Shown here: positions 9,298 to 17,148 of the stretch, in pieces
Layout: every line of letters begins with the position of its first letter
How positions within the stretch are numbered: the first letter of the stretch is position 1
Assembly (NCBI RefSeq): GCF_028553805.1
Contig: NZ_CP067140.1
Location: 2,108,001-2,172,000, forward strand
Reading direction: 5' to 3'
Length of the DNA: 64,000 nucleotides
Source of the DNA: Paracoccus saliphilus
GTDB taxonomy: Bacteria; Pseudomonadota; Alphaproteobacteria; Rhodobacterales; Rhodobacteraceae
Translations under genes and position numbers: made by a program
The notes under the pieces: model-generated
What the model was told of the DNA's origin: nothing
What the model saw: only the letters and a program-made list of their open reading frames with translations
Database searches by the model: none

Positions 9298-9322
9298 CGC
9301 ATGAAACATGCACGATCATGCG
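9298..9322. promoter_or_regulatory. Inverted repeat in the hppD/Lrp divergent promoter
   Basis: CGCATGA at 9298-9304 is mirrored by TCATGCG at 9316-9322 with 11 bases between. It lies immediately before the ribosome site of the Lrp-type gene and about 95 bp before hppD, so it is a candidate site for the encoded regulator on itself and on hppD. Confidence 0.4.
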
Positions 9323-9336
9323 GAGTAGCGCGCGAA

Positions 9337-9795
9337 ATGCATCTGGATGGCTTTGACATTGCAATTCTTGCCGCATTGCAAAGGGACGGCGCGATGACCA
9401 ATGCCGCTCTGGCCGAGGTGGTGAACCTGTCGGCCTCGCAATGTTCGCGCAGGCGCTCCGCGCTGGAACAGGCGGGCGTGATCGAGGGGTATTCGGCGCG
9501 TCTGAACGCGGCCCAACTCGGCTACGGGCTGCGCGCCATCATCAGGGTGAACCTGTCCAGCCATGGGCAAAGCAAAGAGGACGACTTCGCCCGTTTCGTC
9601 GCCAGCCATCCGCAGATCCGCTCGGCCTTTTCGGTTTCGGGCGATGCCGATTACGTGCTGGATATCCGCACGCGCGACCTGGATGCCTTCGCCGATTTCG
9701 TCCACCGTCACCTGCTGCCGCATCCGCAAGTCTCGCAGGTCCGGTCCGAGATCGTCCTCAAGACGCTGAAGGATGATCGCGGGATCGCGGTCTAA
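9337..9795 (+). CDS. Lrp/AsnC family transcriptional regulator (hppD-linked)
   Basis: 152 residues from the ATG at 9337 (MHLDGFDIAILAALQRDG), chosen because the family begins here and GGAG precedes it; the longer frame upstream lacks homology. The N-terminal helix-turn-helix (NAALAEVVNLSASQCSRRRS) is followed by the RAM ligand-binding domain with VSGDADYVLDIRTRDLDAF. Divergent transcription from hppD suggests control of tyrosine or aromatic amino acid breakdown in response to an amino acid or keto acid (inference). Confidence 0.9.
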   Translation: MHLDGFDIAILAALQRDGAMTNAALAEVVNLSASQCSRRRSALEQAGVIEGYSARLNAAQLGYGLRAIIRVNLSSHGQSKEDDFARFVASHPQIRSAFSVSGDADYVLDIRTRDLDAFADFVHRHLLPHPQVSQVRSEIVLKTLKDDRGIAV

Positions 9796-9830
9796 AGCGA
9801 GTCGCGCTTTATCGACCTCACTCTCCCTGC

Positions 9831-9895
9831 TTCTTCTTCATGTAAATATCCCGGGGGTCCGGGGGCAGCGCCCCCAGCCATCGCGGGACGCAAAT
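9831..9895 (+). repeat. 65-bp dispersed intergenic repeat, copy 1
   Basis: Starts ttcttcttcat, runs through aaatatcccgggggtccggg, contains a GGGGGC-AGC-GCCCCC hairpin and ends gcgggacgcaaat. The copy at 38752-38816 (reverse orientation) matches at 61 of 65 positions, and 32033-32100 is a diverged relative. It lies between the convergent Lrp and threonine aldolase genes. The GC hairpin next to a pyrimidine tract suggests a terminator-like or mRNA-end role (inference). Confidence 0.75.
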
Positions 9896-9983
9896 GCCCG
9901 GCATCTCCGGCTCAACGCGACGGGCTCCAGCTCGCCTCTACGCCGCGTTAACGATGAAATAACCGAGGGAGCGCCCGTTGCCG

Positions 9984-10027
9984 GTGTACGCTCTGTGTAC
10001 AGAGGGTGTACATCTCGTGTACGGATG
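9984..10027 (+). repeat. Four tandem 11-bp units sharing GTGTAC
   Basis: GTGTAC begins at 9984, 9995, 10006 and 10017, exactly 11 bases apart; the five bases between units vary (GCTCT, AGAGG, ATCTC, GGATG). The second and third units contain the palindrome TGTACA. The rest of the 325-bp gap 9796-10120 holds a 65-bp dispersed repeat and a small hairpin (CGTTGC/GCAACG, 10080-10096), but no gene. Confidence 0.8.
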
Positions 10028-10120
10028 TCACGGCCAAAAACCCAGCATTTACAGGCTGAAATCGCGACAAGCGCCGGGCCGTTGCGTTTAGCAACGAGCG
10101 CCCCTGTTGCGTGGCGGATC

Positions 10121-11161
10121 TTAGCCCGCCAGAGCCCCGATCAGCGCCTCTACATCCGCCTCGGAGGTATCCCATGCCGTCACCAGCCGGACCGGCACCG
10201 GGTCCAGCCCTTCGGCGGATTTGTCGGGCCAGAGGTAATAGATCGCGCCTGCCTGTTTCGCCCGCTCATGCGCCTCGGGCGGGATGGTCGCAAACACCGC
10301 GTTGGACTGGACCGGAGCCAGCAGCGAACCGCCCATCATTATGATTCCGTCTGCGACCAATCCTGCCATACGATTGGCATGGCCTGCCAGTTCCAGCCAC
10401 AGCCCATTCTCGACCAGCGCCAACATCTGCGCGGCAAGGAAACGCTGCTTGGAGAATACATGCCCCGATTGCTTGCGGCGATAGTCGAATTCCTTGGCCA
10501 TATCGGGATCGAAGAACACCACCGCCTCGGCCCCCATCGCACCATTCTTGGTGCCGCCAAAGCAAAGCGCATCGACGCCCGCGCGCCATGTCACATCTGT
10601 CGCCGAACATCCCAACGCCGCCACCGCATTGGCAAATCGCGCCCCGTCCATATGCAGGGGCAGCCCGGCATCATGCGCCACACGCGCCAGCGCCGAGACC
10701 TCCTCAGGCGTGTAGATAGTGCCCCATTCTGTCGCATTCGTGATTGAAATCAACCCGTTGCGCCCGCCGTTCAGCCCATCCGCCGCGCCGCGCCACATGG
10801 CATCGGCCAATGCGTCGGGCTGCATCTTTCCGTGCTCACCGGGCAGCGTCACCAGCTTGGCGCCGCCGGTAAAGAATTCGGGCGCGCCGCATTCGCTGGT
10901 CTCGATATGCGCGTCCCGGTGGCAGTAAATCCGCCCGTAGCGCGGCGCGAGCTGCCCGCAAACCAGCGCATTCGCCGCCGTCCCGGTCGCAACGAAGCGG
11001 ACCACCGCGCGCGGCGCCTCCAGCGCGTCCCGGATCGCGGCCTCGGCGCGGGCCGTCACCGGATCAGCGCCATAACCCATCACCGCGCCGTCATTGCAAT
11101 CCGCCAGCGCGGCCATAACCGCCGGATGCGCGCCATATGTATTGTCGGAGGCGAAATTCAT
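10121..11161 (-). CDS. ltaE: Low-specificity L-threonine aldolase
   Basis: PLP enzyme cleaving threonine/allo-threonine to glycine and acetaldehyde (beta-eliminating lyase fold). 346 residues from the ATG at 11161 (MNFASDNTYGAHPAVMAAL). The PLP lysine is in LCFGGTKNGAMG, and HMDGARFANA carries the Asp that contacts the pyridine ring. The conserved Gly-rich FVATGTAANAL and HIETSECGAPEFF are present. The start overlaps the stop of the YcgN gene as ATGA, making it the last gene of the ribF-ycgN chain. Confidence 0.9.
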   Translation of the reverse strand: MNFASDNTYGAHPAVMAALADCNDGAVMGYGADPVTARAEAAIRDALEAPRAVVRFVATGTAANALVCGQLAPRYGRIYCHRDAHIETSECGAPEFFTGGAKLVTLPGEHGKMQPDALADAMWRGAADGLNGGRNGLISITNATEWGTIYTPEEVSALARVAHDAGLPLHMDGARFANAVAALGCSATDVTWRAGVDALCFGGTKNGAMGAEAVVFFDPDMAKEFDYRRKQSGHVFSKQRFLAAQMLALVENGLWLELAGHANRMAGLVADGIIMMGGSLLAPVQSNAVFATIPPEAHERAKQAGAIYYLWPDKSAEGLDPVPVRLVTAWDTSEADVEALIGALAG

Positions 11162-11598
11162 GACAAATCCTCGATGATATGTTCTTCCCAATCCTCTTCG
11201 GACATGGCCGCCTCGCTGACGGTCCAGCCACGCACGCTGACCCCGGCCCGATGCACCGATTCCGGATCGCCCGAGATCAGGTAATGCCATTCGTACAAAG
11301 GCTTACCCTCGTGGCGCAGCCGGTATGCGCAGGTCACGGGCAGCCACCATGCGATCTCTTTCAGCTTTTTCGGCGTCAGCACCACGCATTCAGGCACGTA
11401 ATCATGCCGGTTCTCGTAAGAGCCGCAGCGGCAGGCATGACCGTCCAGCAGCTTGCAGGCAACGCGGGTGAAGGCCAGCTCGCCCGTGTCCTCGTATTCG
11501 ATCTTGTTCAGGCAGCATTTGCCGCAGCCATCGCAAAGCGCCTCCCACTCGCCGGGGGTCAGTTGCGAAAGCGGCAATTCCCAGAATCTCTCGCGCAT
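11158..11598 (-). CDS. YcgN family cysteine cluster protein
   Basis: 146 residues of the UPF0260/YcgN family, with cysteine clusters CDGCGKCCLN near residue 22 and CKLLDGHACRCGSY near residue 48, plus CVVL and TCAYR further on; metal or Fe-S binding is plausible but unproven. The ATG at 11598 overlaps the ribF stop (TGATG); a GTG one codon earlier is the alternative. Cytosolic, no signal. Sits between ribF and the threonine aldolase gene with overlaps on both sides, so the three are probably co-translated. Confidence 0.85.
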   Translation of the reverse strand: MRERFWELPLSQLTPGEWEALCDGCGKCCLNKIEYEDTGELAFTRVACKLLDGHACRCGSYENRHDYVPECVVLTPKKLKEIAWWLPVTCAYRLRHEGKPLYEWHYLISGDPESVHRAGVSVRGWTVSEAAMSEEDWEEHIIEDLS

Positions 11599-12548
11599 CA
11601 CGCGCCCGCCAGAACCGCGCGCGCCTGATCCGCGTCGTCGGAGATCTGGTCGATAAGGACCTGGATACTGTCGAATTTCGCCTCGTCTCGCAGGAACTCG
11701 ACCAGTGCGACCGACAGGTGCTGGCCATAGAGATCGCCATCGAAATCAAAGAGATGCACTTCGAGGTTTGGCTCGTTCCGGCCAAACATCGGGCGCACGC
11801 CAAGGCTTGCCACGCCCTGGCAGGACAGCCGGTCGGGACCGGTCAGCACATCGACCAGCACCGCGTAGACACCGAGACGCGGCAGATGCAGCCCCTCCAT
11901 GCGCATATTCGCGGTGGGCCAGCCGAAATCACGGCCGCGCTTGTCGCCATGGACGACCTCGCCCTCGATCCGGTGCCAATGGCCCAGCATCCTCTCGGCA
12001 TCGCGGGTACGACCGTCGGTCAGGGCCTTGCGGATCGCGGTCGAGCTGTAATCCTGCCCACCGGTTCCCACCAGTGGAACGGCGGTGACGCCGAATCCCA
12101 GTTCTGCTCCCAGATCCATCAGCGTCTGCGCGTCCCCCGCACGATCCTTGCCAAAGCAGAAATCGGCACCCACCGTGACATGGCGAACTCCCAGCCCTTC
12201 GACCAGCACTTCGCGGGCAAAGCCTTCGGGCGTCAGCCCGGCCAGCACGGCGTTGAAGGGCAATTCGTATAGTTGCTCCACGCCCAAGCGTGCCAGGCGA
12301 TTGGCGCGGGATTCGGCATTCATCAGCCGGAAGGGCGGCGCATCGGGTGCGAAGAACTCACGGGGATGAGGCTCGAATGTCAGGATACCGAGAGGTGCGT
12401 CGGCCGCCCTTGCCGCCGTCTCGATCACCACGCGATGCCCCAGATGCACGCCGTCGAAATTGCCCATGGCAACCGTCGCACCACGGCTATTGGCTGGCAG
12501 GCCGGTCCAGTCACGATGGATCTGCAATGCGCCCCCTATCGGGGCCAC
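11598..12548 (-). CDS. ribF: Bifunctional riboflavin kinase/FAD synthetase
   Basis: Makes FMN from riboflavin and then FAD. About 316 residues: the N-terminal adenylyltransferase domain shows MGNFDGVHLGHR and the TVGADFCFGKDRAGD block, the C-terminal kinase domain shows GDKRGRDFGWPTANM, GVYAV and ASLGVRPMFG with EVHLFDFDGDLYG. The start is unclear: GTG at 12548 is used here, but a TTG seven codons later would give the more typical short N-terminus before IHRDW. First gene of the ribF-ycgN-aldolase chain. Confidence 0.93.
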   Translation of the reverse strand: MAPIGGALQIHRDWTGLPANSRGATVAMGNFDGVHLGHRVVIETAARAADAPLGILTFEPHPREFFAPDAPPFRLMNAESRANRLARLGVEQLYELPFNAVLAGLTPEGFAREVLVEGLGVRHVTVGADFCFGKDRAGDAQTLMDLGAELGFGVTAVPLVGTGGQDYSSTAIRKALTDGRTRDAERMLGHWHRIEGEVVHGDKRGRDFGWPTANMRMEGLHLPRLGVYAVLVDVLTGPDRLSCQGVASLGVRPMFGRNEPNLEVHLFDFDGDLYGQHLSVALVEFLRDEAKFDSIQVLIDQISDDADQARAVLAGA

Positions 12549-12558
12549 CCATGCCCCG

Positions 12559-13014
12559 TCAGTCGAACTTGCGGCTTGGTGCCAACACGACAGCCTCGCC
12601 TTTCAGAACGACCGTATCGCCGACGAGACAGCGGGTTGCAAGCGTCACGCGGCGTTTCGCGTGATCGATCGCCTCGACCGTGACTTCGGCGCGAACCATG
12701 TCGCCGGGACGGACCGGAGCCATGAATTTCAGCGTCTGGCCCAGATAGACCGTGCCATGGCCGGGAAGCTGTTCCCCAATCACCGCCGAAATCAGCCCCG
12801 CGGTCAGCATACCATGCGCAATCCGCCCCTCGAAGATCGTCTCCTGGGCGTATTCTTCATCCAGATGCACCGGATTGTGATCGGTCGATACTTCGGCGAA
12901 CAGCTCGATATCGTGATCGGTGACCTGCTTTTGCAGATAGCGGGTCATACCGACTTCCAGATCCTCGATGACGATAGTGCCGCGGGGAAGATTATCAAAC
13001 ATCTCGCGTTCCAT
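12559..13014 (-). CDS. MaoC family dehydratase
   Basis: Hot-dog-fold hydratase of the MaoC/PhaJ type, about 151 residues. The catalytic Asp and His are in STDHNPVHLDEEYA (near residue 44), and GRIAHGMLTAGLISAVIGE is the characteristic hot-dog helix. The likely reaction is hydration of an enoyl-CoA to a 3-hydroxyacyl-CoA, but the substrate is unknown. ATG at 13014 is used; the ATG at 13002 (MFDNLPRGT) is an alternative, and neither has a strong ribosome site. Ten bases separate its stop from ribF, so it may head that operon. Confidence 0.85.
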   Translation of the reverse strand: MEREMFDNLPRGTIVIEDLEVGMTRYLQKQVTDHDIELFAEVSTDHNPVHLDEEYAQETIFEGRIAHGMLTAGLISAVIGEQLPGHGTVYLGQTLKFMAPVRPGDMVRAEVTVEAIDHAKRRVTLATRCLVGDTVVLKGEAVVLAPSRKFD

Positions 13015-13148
13015 AGCTTTAGCCGGGTCCAAGTCCAGTAATGCTGCATAGCAGCAATCAAACCTGTACGCAAGAAAATATCTATTTTATGCCGAGAAAT
13101 TATAATTTTGTTACCGAGCCGCAATGTCACTTCAACAAGCAGAAACGA

Positions 13149-13181
13149 AAAACACCCGCGCCGACTGGTCGCGGGTGTTTT
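13149..13181 (-). terminator. Bidirectional intrinsic terminator after the HAD hydrolase gene
   Basis: AACACCCGCG at 13151-13160 pairs with CGCGGGTGTT at 13170-13179 across nine bases. T-rich tracts flank the stem on both strands. It lies just past the stop of the minus-strand HAD gene and separates that unit from the MaoC gene. Confidence 0.8.
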
Positions 13182-13202
13182 GCCTTGCCGAGATCAATTT
13201 GA

Positions 13203-14072
13203 TCAGCGCAGACGACCAATGCTGTATCGCGGTGCCAACTGTTGCGTCGCAAGCCATTCGCGCAGCAAATCGGCATCGGGGTTCTCGACATCCGATCCGA
13301 AGGCCTCGGCCGCCAGCCCGCCGGTCACGAAGAGACAGTCGAGCGCCTCTTGCTGGGCACCCTTCACATCGGTGCGGATACCGTCGCCCACGACCAGGAT
13401 GCGGGCTTCGTCACCCAATTCCATCAGGCGGCGCGCGCGATCATAGATAGGCGGATGCGGCTTGCCGAAGTAAAGCGATTTACCGCCGAGATCCTCGTAA
13501 AACTCGGCCAGTGCTCCCGCGCAGTATATCCGCGTCTCGCCCATATCGACGACGACATCGGGATTGGCGCAAAGCAAAACCAACCCTCGCTCGCGTGCCA
13601 TCATCAGGCGGGCCCGGTAATCCTCGGGCGCCTCGTTCGCCTCGTCGAAGGGGCCGCTTGCGACGATCCCCTCGGCCTCTTCCAGAGAGACGCGCGTGAT
13701 CGCCGGGGCATCCGCCCATTCCTTGGGGATATCGGTGAAGAAACCGTCATCCTTTTCGGTGCCGATATGCCAGACCTTGCGGCCCACGGCCCCCGCGAAC
13801 ATGGCGTCCTGCGCAGCATCGCCGGAACTGACAACCAGGTCCCAAGCATCGCGCGGCACACCCATCCGGTCAAGCTGCGCGATCACATATTGATTGGGCC
13901 GCGGCGCGTTGGTCATCAGGCAGACCCTGCCGCCCGCCTGGCGGAATTTCTGCAAGGCGCTGACTGCCGAAGCATAGGGTTGCTTGCCATTATGCAGGCA
14001 GCCCCAAAGGTCGCAGAACAGCGCGTCGTAATCGCCGCCGATCTGCGACAGGTTTTCGATGATCTGGGTCAT
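13203..14072 (-). CDS. TIGR01459-type HAD superfamily hydrolase (class IIA)
   Basis: 289 residues. Motif I is FCDLWGCLHNG (nucleophile Asp near residue 21, with the unusual Trp-Gly-Cys), motif II is LMTNAPRPN, and the C-terminal motifs are FGKPHPPIYDRA and LVVGDGIRTDVKGA. The variant DLWGC is typical of the TIGR01459 subgroup of alphaproteobacteria, whose substrate is not known; class IIA relatives act on 4-nitrophenyl phosphate or phosphoglycolate. The start overlaps the stop of ppaC, so the two are coupled. Confidence 0.87.
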   Translation of the reverse strand: MTQIIENLSQIGGDYDALFCDLWGCLHNGKQPYASAVSALQKFRQAGGRVCLMTNAPRPNQYVIAQLDRMGVPRDAWDLVVSSGDAAQDAMFAGAVGRKVWHIGTEKDDGFFTDIPKEWADAPAITRVSLEEAEGIVASGPFDEANEAPEDYRARLMMARERGLVLLCANPDVVVDMGETRIYCAGALAEFYEDLGGKSLYFGKPHPPIYDRARRLMELGDEARILVVGDGIRTDVKGAQQEALDCLFVTGGLAAEAFGSDVENPDADLLREWLATQQLAPRYSIGRLR

Positions 14073-14989
14073 CAGGCGGCCAGAACCGGGATGATCTGCT
14101 TCTTGCGGCTCATGACGCCTGGCAGGACGACCGTGTCGCCCTCGACCGAAGCGTCAAAGCTCTTCTCGGCGATCTGCTTCACGAAATCGTTGGGGATCAG
14201 CAGAGTTGCCTCTTCCTTCAGGATGTCGATGATGAACAGGAGCACGTCATCCGCGCCATCTGCCCCGGCCACGCCCGGCATGGCATCCATCAGCGCCTGC
14301 TTGCGATCCAGCAGAACCTGCGGCGCAGTAGTCTCCAGAACCGAGATGCGCAGCTTCTTGCCGCCCAACTCGTATTCCTTGCTGTCCATCCGCAGCAATT
14401 CCTCGTCGCTGAAAGCGCTGACATCGGATTTGGCGGCAAACATCTCGGCGGCATAGTCGGCGATCTCGATCCCCAGTTCCGCCGCCAGCTTCTCGGCCAC
14501 CTCGCGATCATGCGGAGTCGTGGTCGGGCTGCGGAATTCGAGCGTATCGGACAGGATGCAGGTCAGCATCGCAGCCTTCACCCCTTCTGGGGCGGAAGCC
14601 AAATCCTCACCGATCAGATCGTGCATGATCGTCGCCGTGCAGGCCAGCGGGCGGATGGTGATATTGATCGGCGCGCGGGTCTTCACGCCACCGGCCAGCA
14701 TATGGTGATCGATGATCTCCAGCACCTCAGCCTCGTTGATCGAGGCGGGCAGTTCCGCCGGGTTGTTGGTATCGACGATAACGCATTTCTCGTCCGCCGC
14801 CACGTCCGAGATGATCTCGGGCTTGTCCAGCCCCCACCGTTCCAGCATCCAGGCGGCCTCGGTATTGGGCTCGCCCTGCAGGACGGGCTTGCCCGGGGTC
14901 TTGCGGATCTCGTTAAGATACCAGGCCCAGATGATGGGCGAGCCGGTCGAGTCTGTGTCGGGGGCGGTGTGGCCGAATACCTTGATCAT
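14072..14989 (-). CDS. ppaC: Manganese-dependent inorganic pyrophosphatase
   Basis: Family II pyrophosphatase of the DHH superfamily, cytosolic, hydrolysing pyrophosphate from biosynthesis. 305 residues (usual about 310): MIKVFGHTAPDTDSTGSP gives the first His and Asp ligands, CVIVDTNNPAEL the next, the DHH motif is EIIDHHMLAGG near residue 95, and the C-terminal DHHA2 part holds FVKQIAEKSFDA and the basic SRKKQIIPVL. Coupled to the HAD hydrolase gene downstream. Confidence 0.95.
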   Translation of the reverse strand: MIKVFGHTAPDTDSTGSPIIWAWYLNEIRKTPGKPVLQGEPNTEAAWMLERWGLDKPEIISDVAADEKCVIVDTNNPAELPASINEAEVLEIIDHHMLAGGVKTRAPINITIRPLACTATIMHDLIGEDLASAPEGVKAAMLTCILSDTLEFRSPTTTPHDREVAEKLAAELGIEIADYAAEMFAAKSDVSAFSDEELLRMDSKEYELGGKKLRISVLETTAPQVLLDRKQALMDAMPGVAGADGADDVLLFIIDILKEEATLLIPNDFVKQIAEKSFDASVEGDTVVLPGVMSRKKQIIPVLAA

Positions 14990-15160
14990 ACAGAGCCTCT
15001 GCTGGTTCGAAATTTGCCGGCGTTATAGGAGGGCGGACGGGGGATGTCCACGTGGCCCCGGCCGTTGCCGTGTCGCTGTCACAAAGCGGGGAGGCGGGGA
15101 GGTCAGGAACCGTCCACGCGGTTTGGCTTGTGCAGGTGAGAGGTCGGGATGATGCCGTGC

Positions 15161-15538
15161 TCACTTCTTTGTATCATGGAAAACGGCCTCAATACGGTTG
15201 CCATCGGGATCGTTGATGAATGCGGCATAATAGCTTTCATGATACTCGGGGCGGATACCGGGGGCGCCCGCATCGATGCCACCGGCTGCCAAAGCCTCGG
15301 AATGGAAGAGGTTCACGCTCTCTCGATCACGCGCGCGGAACGCCACATGCGTTCCTCTGCGTGGACTAGCGCCGTCAAGCTGCAAACCAAAAACCTCGTT
15401 CCCGGCACCATAGGTGAGCATGGTTGAATTTTCCCAAAGAAGCGGCAATCCCAACGCTGGCATCACTCGGTTATAGAAACCTCGTGCCTTCTGGAAATCC
15501 GAAACTCCGAGTGTCACATGATCGAATATCGAAGACAT
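15161..15538 (-). CDS. VOC (glyoxalase/dioxygenase fold) family protein
   Basis: 125 residues with a single vicinal-oxygen-chelate domain: FDHVTLGVSDFQKARGFYN at the start, GTHVAFRARDRESVNLFH in the middle and YYAAFINDPDGNRIEAVFH at the end, giving His and Glu positions for metal. Substrate unknown; close homologues are annotated as glyoxalase-like or antibiotic-resistance-like without proof. It stands alone between ppaC and carD. Confidence 0.82.
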   Translation of the reverse strand: MSSIFDHVTLGVSDFQKARGFYNRVMPALGLPLLWENSTMLTYGAGNEVFGLQLDGASPRRGTHVAFRARDRESVNLFHSEALAAGGIDAGAPGIRPEYHESYYAAFINDPDGNRIEAVFHDTKK

Positions 15539-15622
15539 GGTGTTGCCTTTTGCATGAGTGACAATGTGGCGGGGTTCGTTTTGCCCCGCATAGCCAACAA
15601 CAAAATCAAAGTCACCTCAAAG

Positions 15623-15653
15623 AAAAAGGCGCCCCGAAACGGGACGCCCTTGC
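15623..15653 (-). terminator. Intrinsic terminator of carD
   Basis: Read on the minus strand, GGGCGTCCCG, a short TTT loop and CGGGGCGCC form a nearly perfect hairpin followed by TTTTTCT. It lies about 20 bp past the carD stop. Confidence 0.85.
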
Positions 15654-15671
15654 GAATGGGTTTGAGCGGGT

Positions 15672-16181
15672 TCAGGCGGCGCGCGCCGTCAGCACTTCGC
15701 CAACACGTTTTTGCGCCGCGCCTTCGTCTAGGCCGCCGACTGCCGCGACTTCGCGGGTCAGGCGATCCAGCGCGGCCTCGTAAAGCTGACGCTCGGAATA
15801 GGATTGTTCGCGCTGCTCGTCATTGCGGTGCAGGTCGCGCACCACCTCGGCAATCGACATCAGGTCGCCGGAATTGATCTTCTGCTCGTATTCCTGGGCG
15901 CGGCGCGACCACATCGCGCGTTTCACGCGAGCCTTGCCCTTCAGCGTTTCCAGCGCCTTGTCGACCAGATCCGGCGAAGAAAGGCCGCGCATCCCGATCT
16001 CGGTCGCGCGGGCGGTCGGCACGCGCAGGGTCATCTTGTCCTTGTCGAACGAGATGACGAACATTTCCAGCCGCAGCCCCGCAACTTCCTGCTCTTCGAT
16101 CGACACGATCCGGCCGACTCCATGAGCCGGATACACGACAAAGTCATCGGGGCGGAATTCATTCTTCTTGGCTTTCGACAT
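15672..16181 (-). CDS. carD: CarD family transcriptional regulator
   Basis: RNA polymerase-binding protein that stabilises open promoter complexes. 169 residues from the ATG at 16181 (MSKAKKNEFRPDDFVVYPAH), with GAGGAAG as ribosome site. The N-terminal RNAP-interaction Tudor-like domain covers VVYPAHGVGRIVSIEEQEVA; the helical DNA-binding domain follows with WSRRAQEYEQKINSGDLMSI and AEVVRDLHRND. Essential in several Rhodobacteraceae. Its leader contains a terminator-like hairpin (16221-16254), so expression may be attenuated. Confidence 0.93.
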   Translation of the reverse strand: MSKAKKNEFRPDDFVVYPAHGVGRIVSIEEQEVAGLRLEMFVISFDKDKMTLRVPTARATEIGMRGLSSPDLVDKALETLKGKARVKRAMWSRRAQEYEQKINSGDLMSIAEVVRDLHRNDEQREQSYSERQLYEAALDRLTREVAAVGGLDEGAAQKRVGEVLTARAA

Positions 16182-16220
16182 ATGGCTTCCTCTAGGTGGC
16201 GCCCTCCGGGCCGAGGGCAC

Positions 16221-16254
16221 AAAAAACCGGAAGCGGCAAAGGCCGCCTTCGGTT
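16221..16254 (-). terminator. Terminator-like hairpin in the carD leader
   Basis: On the minus strand AACCGAAGGCGGC pairs with GCCGCTTCCGGTT (one mismatch) around CTTT, followed by TTTTTTG. It lies only 40 bp upstream of the carD start. A second GC stem (GCCCTC/GAGGGC, 16202-16218) sits between it and the ribosome site. Since no room is left for a promoter downstream of it, it is probably inside the carD transcript. Confidence 0.7.
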
Positions 16255-16382
16255 CGTTTTGATCATTCTAATTGCCCGTGCCCGGCAGAGGGCGCGGGAA
16301 CGGCAGCGGTGGGCGCACATCATCCAGGCCTCTGACTCCCATCAGATGCGACTTGAATTGAACATAACATAAATAAGACGTT

Positions 16383-16415
16383 AAAAAAAGCGGCTACGCA
16401 GCGGTGCCGTGCCGC
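16383..16415 (-). terminator. Probable terminator of fdxA
   Basis: On the minus strand GCGGC and GCCGC close a 16-base loop with inner pairing, followed directly by TTTTTTT. It is 140 bp past fdxA. The AT-rich stretch 16340-16382 that follows is the likely place for the carD promoter. The rest of the 372-bp gap 16182-16553 shows no gene. Confidence 0.5.
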
Positions 16416-16553
16416 AGCGCAGAAAGGTTGTTTCTATTTTTATTCAGAACGTTAGGGGAATCAAACTAAACGGTTCACGCAAACGCGAACCCGAATCGCC
16501 CGTAATCTGCCCCGGGTTGCAACCGGTTTTTCAGTCGATTGTGACAATCCCGC

Positions 16554-16892
16554 TTAATCGCCTTCACCCGGCGCTTCGGAAAAATACTTCTCCAACTTGC
16601 CTTCCTGACCATCCATTTCCTCGGCCTTGGGCAGCGGATCCTTCTTCTGGGTGATTACCGGCCATTGCTCGGAATATTTCCGGTTGAACTCGACCCATTG
16701 TTCCATCTCCGGCTCGGTATCCGGGCGGATCGCGTCAGCGGGGCATTCCGGCTCGCAGACGCCGCAATCGATGCATTCATCGGGATGGATGACCAGCGCG
16801 TTCTCACCCTCGTAGAAACAATCAACGGGGCACACCTCCACGCAGTCGGTGTATTTGCACATGATGCAGTTGTCGGTCACCACATAGGTCAT
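16554..16892 (-). CDS. fdxA: Ferredoxin FdxA (7Fe-8S type)
   Basis: 112 residues, the standard length of the proteobacterial 3Fe-4S/4Fe-4S ferredoxin FdxA. Cysteines are in [17 protein letters not shown] (residues 9-25) and [12 protein letters not shown] (near 40-51), with the C-terminal extension [16 protein letters not shown] typical of this class. Soluble electron carrier; partner enzymes cannot be named from here. The helicase/S4/fdxA/carD order is widespread in alphaproteobacteria. Confidence 0.95.
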   Translation of the reverse strand: MTYVVTDNCIMCKYTDCVEVCPVDCFYEGENALVIHPDECIDCGVCEPECPADAIRPDTEPEMEQWVEFNRKYSEQWPVITQKKDPLPKAEEMDGQEGKLEKYFSEAPGEGD

Positions 16893-17148
16893 CGCGGGGC
16901 TCTTGGATTGGTTTTGTGGACTTCACCTAGTCCCTTCACCGGGATCAATCAACCCATCCGGCCTCATAATGGACCTGCTTGTCCGGTCGGCGAATGCCCC
17001 TGACCGGAATAGCGTTCTGGTCTACCCCACCCGGCGACAAATCGGTTGTGATCCGCCCGCCCTCATCCCGATGGCGTTCCGAAAATTCCGCTCACCTAAG
17101 AACATCACAGCCGCGCGGTATTTTTTTCATGACCGGATATGGGCGACA

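Noticed and set aside
9984..10027. LexA (SOS) box
   Set aside because: The spacing is similar to GTTC-N7-GTTC but the core reads GTAC in all four units, and no SOS-type gene starts here.
9984..10027. CRISPR array
   Set aside because: Units are only 11 bp with 5-bp fillers. No repeat-spacer pattern of CRISPR size occurs anywhere in the window and there are no cas genes.
9773..10747. 324-codon plus-strand frame over the intergenic gap and threonine aldolase gene
   Set aside because: Antisense to a well-supported enzyme, with no ribosome site and no recognisable motif.
13242..14456. 404-codon plus-strand frame opposite the HAD and ppaC genes
   Set aside because: Antisense shadow of two conserved, overlapping genes.
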